Below are positions 25,186 through 31,989 of a DNA stretch of 64,000 nt, one piece after another. The stretch's first letter is position 1, and each line of letters starts with the position of its first letter. The position numbers and the translations under genes are program-made. Under the pieces are notes generated by a model. The model ran no database searches, was not told where the DNA came from, and was given only the letters and a program-made list of their open reading frames with translations. This DNA is from Shimia sp049116215. GTDB lineage: Bacteria; Pseudomonadota; Alphaproteobacteria; Rhodobacterales; Rhodobacteraceae. Where the stretch lies: assembly GCF_049116215.1 (NCBI RefSeq), contig NZ_JAGDZB010000002.1:62001-126000 (forward strand). The letters are read 5' to 3'.

Positions 25186-25216
25186 AAGGCCCGCCCCACC
25201 CGGCGGGCCTTTTCTT
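25186..25216 (+). terminator. Rho-independent terminator of tyrS
   Basis: A 10-bp stem, AAGGCCCGCC (25186-25195) / GGCGGGCCTT (25202-25211), is followed by TTTCTTTT. Confidence 0.92.
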
Positions 25217-25252
25217 TTCCCATTCACTGTCTCCAAATATCCCAGGGTGAAT

Positions 25253-25282
25253 GCGCCAACGGCGCAGAGGGGCTGGCCCCTC
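25253..25282. repeat. Two small adjacent hairpins, likely a dispersed intergenic repeat
   Basis: GCGCC-AAC-GGCGC (25253-25265) is followed at once by GAGGGGC-TG-GCCCCTC (25267-25282). The surrounding text (CCAAATATCCC at about 25234, then the paired stems) resembles the intergenic repeats common downstream of genes in Rhodobacteraceae, which I recall but cannot verify here. Confidence 0.4.
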
Positions 25283-25321
25283 CTTTCTTCCCCTAGACAG
25301 ACCCGCCCGCTTCAGGTTATT

Positions 25322-25335
25322 TGAACACACGTTCA
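25322..25335. promoter_or_regulatory. TetR-like operator candidate before the SDR gene
   Basis: TGAACACACGTTCA is an inverted repeat (TGAAC-N4-GTTCA), 37 nt upstream of the SDR start codon. TetR-family regulators of fatty-acid breakdown bind similar GAAC/GTTC palindromes. No tetR gene is in the window. Confidence 0.4.
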
Positions 25336-25372
25336 TTTATCGACCTAGACGTCTCACTGGGAGGAGCCGCCA

Positions 25373-26128
25373 ATGAAACTTGATCAAACCTGCGCCGTGA
25401 TCACCGGGGGCGCTTCCGGTCTGGGCGAAGCCACCGCCCGCCATTTTGCCGCCAACGGCGCCAAGGTGGCCCTGTTTGACCTCAACGAGGAACGCGGCAC
25501 AGAGATTGCAGCGGACCTCGGCGGCACCTTCCACAAGGTTGACGTGACCGATGAGGTCAGCGCCGCCGCCGGCATCCAAGCCGCCAAAGCGGCCATGGGC
25601 AAGATCACCGCCGCGGTTAACTGCGCGGGCATTGCGCCTGCCGCCACCACCATTGGCAAAAACGGCCCACACCCGCTGCACACCTTCCAGAAAACCATCG
25701 ACATCAACCTCGTGGGCTCTTTCAACGTCGCTCGCCTCGCTGCCGAGGTGATTGCGGAAAACGAAGCGGAAGCAGACGGCGCGCGGGGCGTGATCATCAA
25801 CACCGCCTCTATTGCGGCCATGGATGGCCAACGCGGCCAGGCAGCCTACGCAGCCTCCAAAGGCGGCATCGTAGGCCTGTCGCTGCCCATGGCCCGCGAT
25901 CTCGCCCGTTCCGGCATTCGTGTCATGGCGATTGCACCGGGCATCTTCCTGACGCCAATGCTGCAAGGCCTACCACAAGAAGTGCAAGACCAACTGGCGC
26001 AAGACGTGACTTGCCCGAAACGCCTCGGCGACCCGTCCGAGTACGCCCGCCTCGCAGGCTTCATCGTGGAAAACGGCTACCTCAACGGCGAAGTCATCCG
26101 CATCGACGGCGCCCTGCGCATGCAATAA
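25373..26128 (+). CDS. SDR family dehydrogenase, 3-hydroxyacyl-CoA dehydrogenase type II-like
   Basis: At 251 residues it is a classical short-chain dehydrogenase: cofactor loop GGASGLG (12-18), NCAG (83-86), catalytic Ser146, Tyr159 and Lys163 (YAASK), and PG at IAPGIFLTPML. The pattern resembles the HSD17B10-like 3-hydroxyacyl-CoA dehydrogenases of alphaproteobacteria, which oxidise short-chain 3-hydroxyacyl-CoA with NAD. That assignment is by resemblance. GGGAGGAG precedes the ATG. A TGAAC-N4-GTTCA palindrome upstream suggests control by a TetR-type repressor responding to acyl-CoA (inference). Confidence 0.87.
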   Translation: MKLDQTCAVITGGASGLGEATARHFAANGAKVALFDLNEERGTEIAADLGGTFHKVDVTDEVSAAAGIQAAKAAMGKITAAVNCAGIAPAATTIGKNGPHPLHTFQKTIDINLVGSFNVARLAAEVIAENEAEADGARGVIINTASIAAMDGQRGQAAYAASKGGIVGLSLPMARDLARSGIRVMAIAPGIFLTPMLQGLPQEVQDQLAQDVTCPKRLGDPSEYARLAGFIVENGYLNGEVIRIDGALRMQ

Positions 26129-26139
26129 CAAAACCGTAG

Positions 26140-26160
26140 GGTGCGCAGTCCCTGCGCACC
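26140..26160. repeat. Hairpin GGTGCGCAG / CTGCGCACC
   Basis: A perfect 9-bp stem with a 3-nt loop, preceded by GTAG, lies between the SDR stop and the next gene. It could attenuate transcription, but only two Ts follow. The GTAGGGTGCGCA-type stem is a widespread dispersed motif in proteobacteria. Confidence 0.5.
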
Positions 26161-26189
26161 TTGCTATCCTCTCCGCAAAGGAGAGCCCC

Positions 26190-26807
26190 ATGCCCCGCCA
26201 AAACCGCGTACAACCTGACGGCCAAATCCTCGTTCACCCCACGCGCGGGGCCTTCATGGGCAACCGGGGCATTCTGCACGACGACACCGCCCACCAACAC
26301 GGCCAACTGACCCACCGGCGCTGGCGCCACAAAGCTTGGGTCTGCTGCGTGTTGTCTTTCAAAAACCGCCAACGCCAACTCATGGCCCCCAACCGCTACA
26401 CCGAACTGTTTTTCTACGACGAAGCGGTCGCCCTCGCCGCTGGACATCGCCCCTGCGCCGAGTGCCGCCGCGCCGATCACAAGGCTTTCCTCACCGCCGC
26501 CGACCACGCGGGAAGCGCGCCTGCCTTTGACGAAGGACTTCATGCCGCCCGCGCGATCCCGCGCATCTACGGCCAAAACCGCCCCCTCGAAGACACTGCC
26601 GGCCTGCCAGACGGCACCTTCATCCTGACAGACACCGGCCCCACATTGCTGCTTAAAGACATGGCCTTGCCGTTTACGCCCAATGGCTACGCCACCCCGA
26701 TCAAACGCCCGCAAGGCACACACCCCGTGCTCACCCCAGCGCCCACACGCATCGCCCTGCGCAACGGCTTCCGCCCCACCCTGCGCCTGCCCGCCCAACT
26801 GGCCTAA
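26190..26807 (+). CDS. Conserved protein of unknown function with HRPCAECRR motif
   Basis: The 205-residue protein has blocks that look strongly conserved: HPTRGAFMGNRGILHDD (17-33), WRHKAWVCCVLSFKNR (45-60), MAPNRYTELFFYDEAVALAAGHRPCAECRRADHKAF (65-100) and PNGYATPIKRP near the C-terminus. CAEC within RPCAECRRA could bind metal together with the nearby Cys pair (VCC), or recognise nucleic acid as in the Ada N-terminal domain or HNH-like folds. No enzyme class can be assigned. AAAGGAGAG precedes the ATG. There are no membrane segments, so it is cytosolic. Confidence 0.85.
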   Translation: MPRQNRVQPDGQILVHPTRGAFMGNRGILHDDTAHQHGQLTHRRWRHKAWVCCVLSFKNRQRQLMAPNRYTELFFYDEAVALAAGHRPCAECRRADHKAFLTAADHAGSAPAFDEGLHAARAIPRIYGQNRPLEDTAGLPDGTFILTDTGPTLLLKDMALPFTPNGYATPIKRPQGTHPVLTPAPTRIALRNGFRPTLRLPAQLA

Positions 26808-26891
26808 GCGCAAAACCACCGCCCTGTTGACAAACTTCCGCCGCCAAGTGCCTTTAGGACCATCCAAAACACCTCCAGCGCGGACACCCAA

Positions 26892-27614
26892 ATGAGCTTT
26901 TCTGATCTGCTTGACCACTTTGACCACGTCTACATCGTGAACCTGCCCTACCGGGATGACCGCCGCACGGAAACCATCGCCGACTTCGCCCGTGTCGGCG
27001 TCTCCATCCCCAATGCGCACATCTCTTTCTTTGAGGCCTCCCGCCCGACAGAGAAAGGCGAGTTCCCCTCGATTGGCTCACTCGGCAACTTCCTCTCACA
27101 AACCCGGGTGCTGGCGGATGCCTTAGAAAAGGGCTATGAGCGCATCCTGATCTGCGAGGACGATCTTGAGCTCAACGATCTGCCAGACACCACGGTTGCC
27201 AAAGTGCTCACCGATCTAAAAACCACCCACTGGTCCATCGCCGCCCTTGGCTATCTGGAACCCGAAACCCCGCCCACCGAGACCATTGGTCTGACCGAGT
27301 GGACCGGTGGCACCCGTGGCACGCAATTCTGGGCCATCCAGGGCGACAGCATCCGCGCCTTCCATGACTACCTCGAACTGGTGCGCTCCCGCCCTTCCGG
27401 CCATCCCGAAGGTGGCTCAATGTTCTTTGACGGCGCCTTCAACATGGTCCGCACCATTGTGCCCGGCACCAGCTTCCGCCTCGCCACGCCTTGTCTTGCC
27501 GGGCAACGCAGCTCGCGCACCGACATTCACGACCTGAGATTCTACGATCGCGTCGAACCCTTCCGCAGCATCGTCGGCGCCCTACGCAAACTGATGAACC
27601 GCACCAAAGGTTAA
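26892..27614 (+). CDS. Glycosyltransferase family 25 protein
   Basis: At 240 residues it begins with the GT25 N-terminal block VYIVNLPYRDDRR (13-25) and carries ERILICEDDLELND with Glu89-Asp90-Asp91 as the metal/nucleotide-sugar site. Members transfer galactose or similar sugars onto lipopolysaccharide or capsule. It stands alone rather than in a polysaccharide cluster. The ribosome site is weak (GCGGAC). The 3' side leads into an unusual 177-nt intergenic region. Confidence 0.85.
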   Translation: MSFSDLLDHFDHVYIVNLPYRDDRRTETIADFARVGVSIPNAHISFFEASRPTEKGEFPSIGSLGNFLSQTRVLADALEKGYERILICEDDLELNDLPDTTVAKVLTDLKTTHWSIAALGYLEPETPPTETIGLTEWTGGTRGTQFWAIQGDSIRAFHDYLELVRSRPSGHPEGGSMFFDGAFNMVRTIVPGTSFRLATPCLAGQRSSRTDIHDLRFYDRVEPFRSIVGALRKLMNRTKG

Positions 27615-27632
27615 TTTCTGCATCGCAGCACA
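27611..27632. repeat. Direct repeat copy 1 with a CTGC-N3-GCAG palindrome
   Basis: This 22-bp stretch recurs 82 nt downstream (27693-27714) with two T-to-C differences. Its centre CTGCATCGCAG (27618-27628) fits CTGC-N3-GCAG, the site I recall for the polyhydroxyalkanoate regulator PhaR in Paracoccus. It overlaps the stop codon region of the GT25 gene. Confidence 0.5.
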
Positions 27633-27651
27633 ACTCCCCACCTCCGCAAAA

Positions 27652-27680
27652 CAGTCGCGATACCGACAAGATACCGACGT
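27652..27680. promoter_or_regulatory. Tandem TACCGAC element, copy 1
   Basis: TACCGAC at 27661 and TACCGACGT at 27672 are direct repeats 11 bp apart, preceded by CAGTCGC at 27652. The same arrangement recurs at 43661-43689 some 16 kb away. An 11-bp direct-repeat spacing is typical of OmpR/PhoB-type response-regulator sites (inference). Confidence 0.5.
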
Positions 27681-27692
27681 GGGTTCTGGCCG

Positions 27693-27714
27693 TTAACTTC
27701 TGCACCGCAGCACA
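27693..27714. repeat. Direct repeat copy 2 with a CTGC-N3-GCAG palindrome
   Basis: Second copy of the 22-bp repeat, with CTGCACCGCAG at 27700-27710. It lies 78 nt upstream of the HAD phosphatase start codon, so together with copy 1 it brackets the TACCGAC element in a probable control region. Confidence 0.5.
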
Positions 27715-27791
27715 TCGCCAACCGGAATCGCTGGCACTCTGGAAATGCCCCTGCCATACCTTGCGCAACACTTCACGCGCAGGACTGACAC

Positions 27792-28667
27792 ATGACCAAG
27801 ATCGTTTCCTCACTCGCCGAGATTTCCGACAACTACAAAGCGCTGTTTGTCGACCTCTGGGGCTGCGTGCACAACGGCGTCACCGCCTATCCAGAGGCCG
27901 TCGCTGCCCTGCAAGCCTACCGCGCCAAAGGCGGCATTGTGGTGCTGGTCACCAACTCCCCAAAACCCCGCGCCGGTGTCGCTGAACAGCTTGGCTCCTT
28001 TGGCGTGCCGGACGACGCCTATGACACCATCGCCACCTCTGGCGACAGCGCACGCTCGGCCATGTTCAATGGTGCAGTCGGGGAAAAAGTCTACTTCATG
28101 GGCGAATGGCAACGCGACGAAGGTTTCTTCCAACCGCTTGAAATCCTTGACAACCCTGTCGACATTCAACGCGTCCCTCTGGCCGAGGCCGAGGGCATTG
28201 TCTGCTGCGGTCCGTTTGACACCATGGCCGATCCGGACGTGAACCGCGCCGATTTCCTCTATGCCAAAACCAAAGGCGTGAAGCTCTTGTGTGCCAACCC
28301 TGACATCATTGTAGATCGCGGCGACGTGCGCGAATGGTGCGCCGGGGCGCTGGCCAAACTTTACACCGAAATGGGCGGCGAAAGCCTGTACTTCGGCAAG
28401 CCCCACCCGCCCATCTACGACCTCGCCCACCGCCGCCTTTCGGCCATGGGTGTCACCATCGCAGACGAAGACATCCTCGCCATCGGCGACGGCCCCCACA
28501 CCGACATCTCCGGCGCCATGGGCGAAAACATCGATTCTCTCTTCATCACCGGCGGCCTCGCCGCAGCGGAGACAAAAACCGCCCACCAACCAGACGAAGC
28601 CGCGTTAACGAATTACCTCGCAGAACAGCAGGTCACCCCACAATTTGCGATTGGCAAACTGCGTTAA
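27792..28667 (+). CDS. HAD superfamily class IIA hydrolase (TIGR01459-type)
   Basis: The 291-residue protein has the HAD nucleophile Asp21 in LFVDLWGCVHNG. The Asp+2 position is Trp, as I recall for this subfamily, instead of the usual Asp. Motif II is VLVTNSPKPR, motif III includes YFGKPHPPIYDLA and motif IV AIGDGPHTDISGA. It is a NagD-like cytosolic phosphatase of unknown substrate. The upstream region carries two CTGC-N3-GCAG palindromes and a tandem TACCGAC element, so its transcription may be tightly controlled. A MaoC hydratase gene follows after 106 nt. Confidence 0.88.
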   Translation: MTKIVSSLAEISDNYKALFVDLWGCVHNGVTAYPEAVAALQAYRAKGGIVVLVTNSPKPRAGVAEQLGSFGVPDDAYDTIATSGDSARSAMFNGAVGEKVYFMGEWQRDEGFFQPLEILDNPVDIQRVPLAEAEGIVCCGPFDTMADPDVNRADFLYAKTKGVKLLCANPDIIVDRGDVREWCAGALAKLYTEMGGESLYFGKPHPPIYDLAHRRLSAMGVTIADEDILAIGDGPHTDISGAMGENIDSLFITGGLAAAETKTAHQPDEAALTNYLAEQQVTPQFAIGKLR

Positions 28668-28773
28668 CACAAAGGCGCTTGATCTTTCTGCAACCGCAAA
28701 GTAACAATATTGCCAATCAAGCTCGATGAGCGTTATTTAGTTGCACAGCCAATCCAAAAAATCGGAGGGCCAA

Positions 28774-29217
28774 ATGTTGGACAACCTGCCCCGCGGCACA
28801 ATCTTTATCGAAGACCTCGAAATCGGCATGACCCGCTATGTGCGCAAAACCGTGACCGATCAGGACATCGAGATGTTTGCCGCCGTGTCCACCGACCACA
28901 ACCCGGTGCACCTGGACGAAGAGTATGCCCAAGACACCATGTTTGGCGGCCGCATCGCTCACGGCATGCTCACCGCCGGACTGATCTCTGCGGTGATCGG
29001 CGAACAACTGCCCGGCCACGGCACCATCTACATGGGCCAGTCGCTGAAGTTCCTTGCGCCTGTGCGCCCCAACGACACCGTGGTGGCTTCTGTGACCGTC
29101 ACCGACATCGACTTTGCCAAACGCCGCGTCAAAATGGATTGCGTGTGCACAGTTGAGGGCAAAAAGGTGCTCGCAGGCGAAGCCACCGTGCTGGCGCCGT
29201 CGCGCAAGCTGGACTGA
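28774..29217 (+). CDS. MaoC-like hydratase (possible (R)-specific enoyl-CoA hydratase)
   Basis: At 147 residues from the ATG at 28774, with GGAGGG just upstream (a TTG at 28741 is less likely). It is a hot-dog-fold protein whose hydratase motif, AAVSTDHNPVHLDEEYA (about 34-50), carries the catalytic Asp/His pair of MaoC/PhaJ enzymes, followed by FGGRIAHGML. PhaJ-type members hydrate trans-2-enoyl-CoA to (R)-3-hydroxyacyl-CoA, feeding polyhydroxyalkanoate synthesis. That role is plausible given PhaR-like sites 1 kb upstream, but it is not shown. A terminator follows. Confidence 0.88.
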   Translation: MLDNLPRGTIFIEDLEIGMTRYVRKTVTDQDIEMFAAVSTDHNPVHLDEEYAQDTMFGGRIAHGMLTAGLISAVIGEQLPGHGTIYMGQSLKFLAPVRPNDTVVASVTVTDIDFAKRRVKMDCVCTVEGKKVLAGEATVLAPSRKLD

Positions 29218-29245
29218 TCCCCCAACCGAAAACTCCTCCAAACTC

Positions 29246-29280
29246 AAAGGGCGACGCCAAAAGCACCGCCCTTTTTGCTT
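29246..29280. terminator. Terminator between the MaoC gene and the convergent NTF2 gene
   Basis: The stem AAAGGGCG (29246-29253) / CGCCCTTT (29267-29274) ends in a T-run, with As on the other side, so it may work in both directions. Confidence 0.75.
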
Positions 29281-30050
29281 TAGAACTTGCCGTTCTCATG
29301 CGCCATTTCAGCCGGGATCTCGCTCACCGTGCCCCAATGTTCCACGATCTCGCCGTCCTCAACTCGGAACAGGTCAAAGAACGCGGTATGCGCCTCACCC
29401 AGCACGCCCTCTGACGCAGCGAAAACAAAATTCCCTTCCGCAACAATCATATGCGTCGCGTCATAGCGCATCTCGATGCCAGCCTCCGCCATCATCTGCA
29501 GCGCCCCACCAAGACCTTCTAAGCCATCTGCAATCTGTGGATTGTGCTGCAGATACGTCTCCGTGGAGATGTAGTTAGCGATGTTCTCAGGAGCCTTCCC
29601 GTGCAAAACATCGGTCACAAACGCACTCACAAGCGCCTTGTTTTCCGCCGTCTTATCGCGGTCCACAATTTCTGTGACCCCATCGGTCATGGTCCGACCT
29701 GACGGGTTCGGCCCCGCCAAGCGCTGCAGGTTGTCCCAATGCTCCACCACTTTGCCGTCCGCCACCCGGAACACATCAAACGCCACCAGCGTCTCCGCCC
29801 CAAAGGCTTGCGCATTGTCAAAGGTGTTGTGCATCACCACCAGATCGCCCTCGGTGATAACCCGGTGCGTGGTTGCCGTCATGCCGCTCTGCTGGATCAC
29901 CGGCACAAAGCCCACAATCGGCGCCGCGCCGGTGGGCACAGCCGGATTGTGCTGAATGTAGTCCGGCGCCAACAGCGCGCTGGCCGCCTCCGGGTCAAAC
30001 TGGATGAATAGCGCGGAGAACGCGTTCAGCACGGTTTCGGTGATGGTCAT
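29280..30050 (-). CDS. Tandem NTF2/SnoaL-like domain protein
   Basis: The 256-residue protein is an internal duplication of a SnoaL-like unit: YIQHNPAVPTG with FDVFRVADGKVVEHWD in the first half (about 30-110), and YLQHNPQIADG with FDLFRVEDGEIVEHWG in the second (about 165-245). The paired domains form cone-shaped pockets that often bind or isomerise small hydrophobic molecules. GAGG precedes the ATG. It is divergent from an HxlR regulator 94 nt away, the usual layout for redox- or electrophile-inducible enzymes. Function unknown. Confidence 0.85.
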   Translation of the reverse strand: MTITETVLNAFSALFIQFDPEAASALLAPDYIQHNPAVPTGAAPIVGFVPVIQQSGMTATTHRVITEGDLVVMHNTFDNAQAFGAETLVAFDVFRVADGKVVEHWDNLQRLAGPNPSGRTMTDGVTEIVDRDKTAENKALVSAFVTDVLHGKAPENIANYISTETYLQHNPQIADGLEGLGGALQMMAEAGIEMRYDATHMIVAEGNFVFAASEGVLGEAHTAFFDLFRVEDGEIVEHWGTVSEIPAEMAHENGKF

Positions 30051-30144
30051 TTTGGTCAGCCTCTCGAATCAGCTTGTTGCATGTATGGCAAGACGGTATG
30101 AATTTTGCACCAAGTATCAATTACGCACCTTAAAGGAACCAGGT

Positions 30145-30510
30145 ATGGTCAAAGTAACCGCCCACACCAAAGAAGAGGCTGAAAACTGCCCGGTCCGCTC
30201 TGTCCTGACCAAAGTCACTGCAAAGTGGAACCTTTTGATTTTGCTCACTTTAGAGGACGGGGAGCTGCGCTTTGGCGAGCTCAAACGCGCCATCGGTGAT
30301 GTCACCCAACGCGTGCTCACCGAGAACCTGCGCCTGCTCGAGCGCGACGGCCATCTCACCCGCACCGTACATCCTGGCCCGCCGCTGGCCGTGTCCTATG
30401 CGCTGACCGAGCAAGGCTTTGACCTGTTGCGTGTGCTCAAACCGCTAGTTGGCTGGGCGGCGCAGAACTTTGGCGACATCTCCGAAGCCCGCGCCCGCGC
30501 CGCCGAGTAA
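30145..30510 (+). CDS. HxlR family transcriptional regulator
   Basis: At 121 residues from the ATG at 30145 (AAAGGA upstream) it is a winged helix-turn-helix of the HxlR type. CPVRSVLTKVTAKWNLLILLTLEDGELRFGELKRAIGDVTQRVLTENLRLLERDGHLTR covers the family core, with the N-terminal Cys that senses reactive species in many members, and SYALTEQG forms the wing. It is divergent from the tandem NTF2 gene, which it probably controls (inference from layout). Confidence 0.9.
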   Translation: MVKVTAHTKEEAENCPVRSVLTKVTAKWNLLILLTLEDGELRFGELKRAIGDVTQRVLTENLRLLERDGHLTRTVHPGPPLAVSYALTEQGFDLLRVLKPLVGWAAQNFGDISEARARAAE

Positions 30511-30562
30511 CGCCACGCCGTCCTCTCTTGCGCCTGAGCAATCAAGGGGCTAACCCTGCCAC

Positions 30563-31495
30563 ATGCAGATCATTCGCGACTATCAGTTTGTGACCCCTCA
30601 AGATCGCGGCGCCAGCGTCGCGATTGGCAATTTTGACGGCGTGCATTTGGGCCACCAATCGGTGATCGACCTCGCCCGCAAAGCCGCACCCGATGCGCCT
30701 TTGGGCATCATGACGTTTGAGCCACACCCGCGCGAGTATTTCGCACCGGACGCCCCGCCCTTCCGTCTCGCCAGCGCCGAGACCCGCGCGCACCGCCTGG
30801 AGAAACTTGGCGTCGACAAGCTTTATGAGCTGCCCTTCAACACCGCGCTGTCCAGCCTCACACCAGAAGAATTCGCCCGTGATGTAATCGCCCAAGGCCT
30901 CGGTTTGGCACATGTGGTGGTTGGTGCAGACTTCTGTTTCGGCAAAGGCCGCAAAGGCACCGCCGAGGACCTTGTCGCCTTTGGCGAAACCTACGGCTTT
31001 GGCGTCACCATCGCACCGCTGGTGCAAGGCGGCGACGGCCAAGTCTCCTCCACCTCCATCCGCCAGGCCCTCTCCGATGGCCGCCCACGCGACGCCGCCA
31101 ATATGCTGGGCCACTGGCACCGCATCGACGGCCCGGTGATTGGCGGCGAACAACGTGGCCGCGAGCTTGGCTTCCCAACTGCCAACATGTCCATCGACGA
31201 TCTGCACCAGCCAAAATACGGCGTCTATGCCGTGTTGGTCGACGTGCTCGATGGCCCACATCACGGCAGCTACTTTGGCGCGGCCTCCATTGGGACACGC
31301 CCAATGTTTGGCGAAAACAAAGCCAACATCGAAACCTATCTCTTTGATTTCTCAGGCGACCTTTACGGCCACACGCTGTCTGTTGGCCTCGTCGATTACC
31401 TGCGCCCTGAGCTGAAATTCGACAGCCTAGACGCGCTGATCGCCCAGATGGGCGCCGACTGTGACCAAGCCCGCAAGATCCTAAACGCCCTATGA
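30563..31495 (+). CDS. ribF: Bifunctional riboflavin kinase / FAD synthetase
   Basis: At 310 residues it is a normal RibF. The N-terminal FAD synthetase domain has the nucleotidyltransferase motif IGNFDGVHLGHQ (residues 21-32), and the C-terminal flavokinase domain (about 185-305) has GPVIGGEQRGRELGFPTANM. It converts riboflavin to FMN and FAD in the cytosol. It heads an operon: its TGA overlaps the ATG of the next gene, and ltaE and a DUF6500 gene follow with overlapping or 4-nt spacing. No FMN riboswitch is visible upstream. Confidence 0.97.
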   Translation: MQIIRDYQFVTPQDRGASVAIGNFDGVHLGHQSVIDLARKAAPDAPLGIMTFEPHPREYFAPDAPPFRLASAETRAHRLEKLGVDKLYELPFNTALSSLTPEEFARDVIAQGLGLAHVVVGADFCFGKGRKGTAEDLVAFGETYGFGVTIAPLVQGGDGQVSSTSIRQALSDGRPRDAANMLGHWHRIDGPVIGGEQRGRELGFPTANMSIDDLHQPKYGVYAVLVDVLDGPHHGSYFGAASIGTRPMFGENKANIETYLFDFSGDLYGHTLSVGLVDYLRPELKFDSLDALIAQMGADCDQARKILNAL

Positions 31496-31989
31496 CACGT
31501 CCCCCGTTCCTCAAAGCCCCCAGCGATCCCATCGCGCGCCATGGCCTGGCCAAACGCTTCTGGGAAAAGAAACCGCTGACCTCGCTCAACGACAAAGAGT
31601 GGGAAGCGCTTTGTGACGGCTGTGGCAAATGCTGCCTCAACAAGCTCGAAGATGAAGACACCGGCGAGGTCGCCCTGACCCGCGTCGCCTGCCGCCTGCT
31701 GGACGATGAGACCTGCCGCTGCACCCAATACGACATCCGCCACCAGTTTGTGCCGGAATGCATCGTGATGACCCCCAAGAACATCGACGAGCACGCCTAC
31801 TGGCTGCCGCAAACCTGCGCCTACCGCCTGATCTGGGAAGGCAAGCCGCTCCACGACTGGCACCCTCTGATCTCTGGCACACCGGACACGGTGCATGACG
31901 CAGGCGTCTCGGTGCAGCATCAAACCGTGTCCGAATTCGACACCCCGCTGGAGCAGTGGGAAGACTTTATCATCGAGGAGCCCTCCTAA
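31492..31989 (+). CDS. YcgN family cysteine-cluster protein (UPF0260)
   Basis: The 165-residue protein has the conserved cluster LCDGCGKCCLNK (residues 40-50) with further Cys residues at RVACRLLDDETCRC and QTCAYRL, and the terminal LHDWHPLISG block characteristic of the family. The cysteines probably bind a metal or Fe-S cluster; the function is unknown. Its ATG overlaps the ribF stop (ATGA) and its TAA overlaps the ltaE ATG (TAATG), so it is translationally coupled on both sides. Confidence 0.93.
   Translation: MTRPPFLKAPSDPIARHGLAKRFWEKKPLTSLNDKEWEALCDGCGKCCLNKLEDEDTGEVALTRVACRLLDDETCRCTQYDIRHQFVPECIVMTPKNIDEHAYWLPQTCAYRLIWEGKPLHDWHPLISGTPDTVHDAGVSVQHQTVSEFDTPLEQWEDFIIEEPS

Noticed and set aside
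30511..30562. FMN riboswitch upstream of ribF
   Set aside because: The gap to the previous gene is only about 50 nt and lacks any RFN-type conserved segment.
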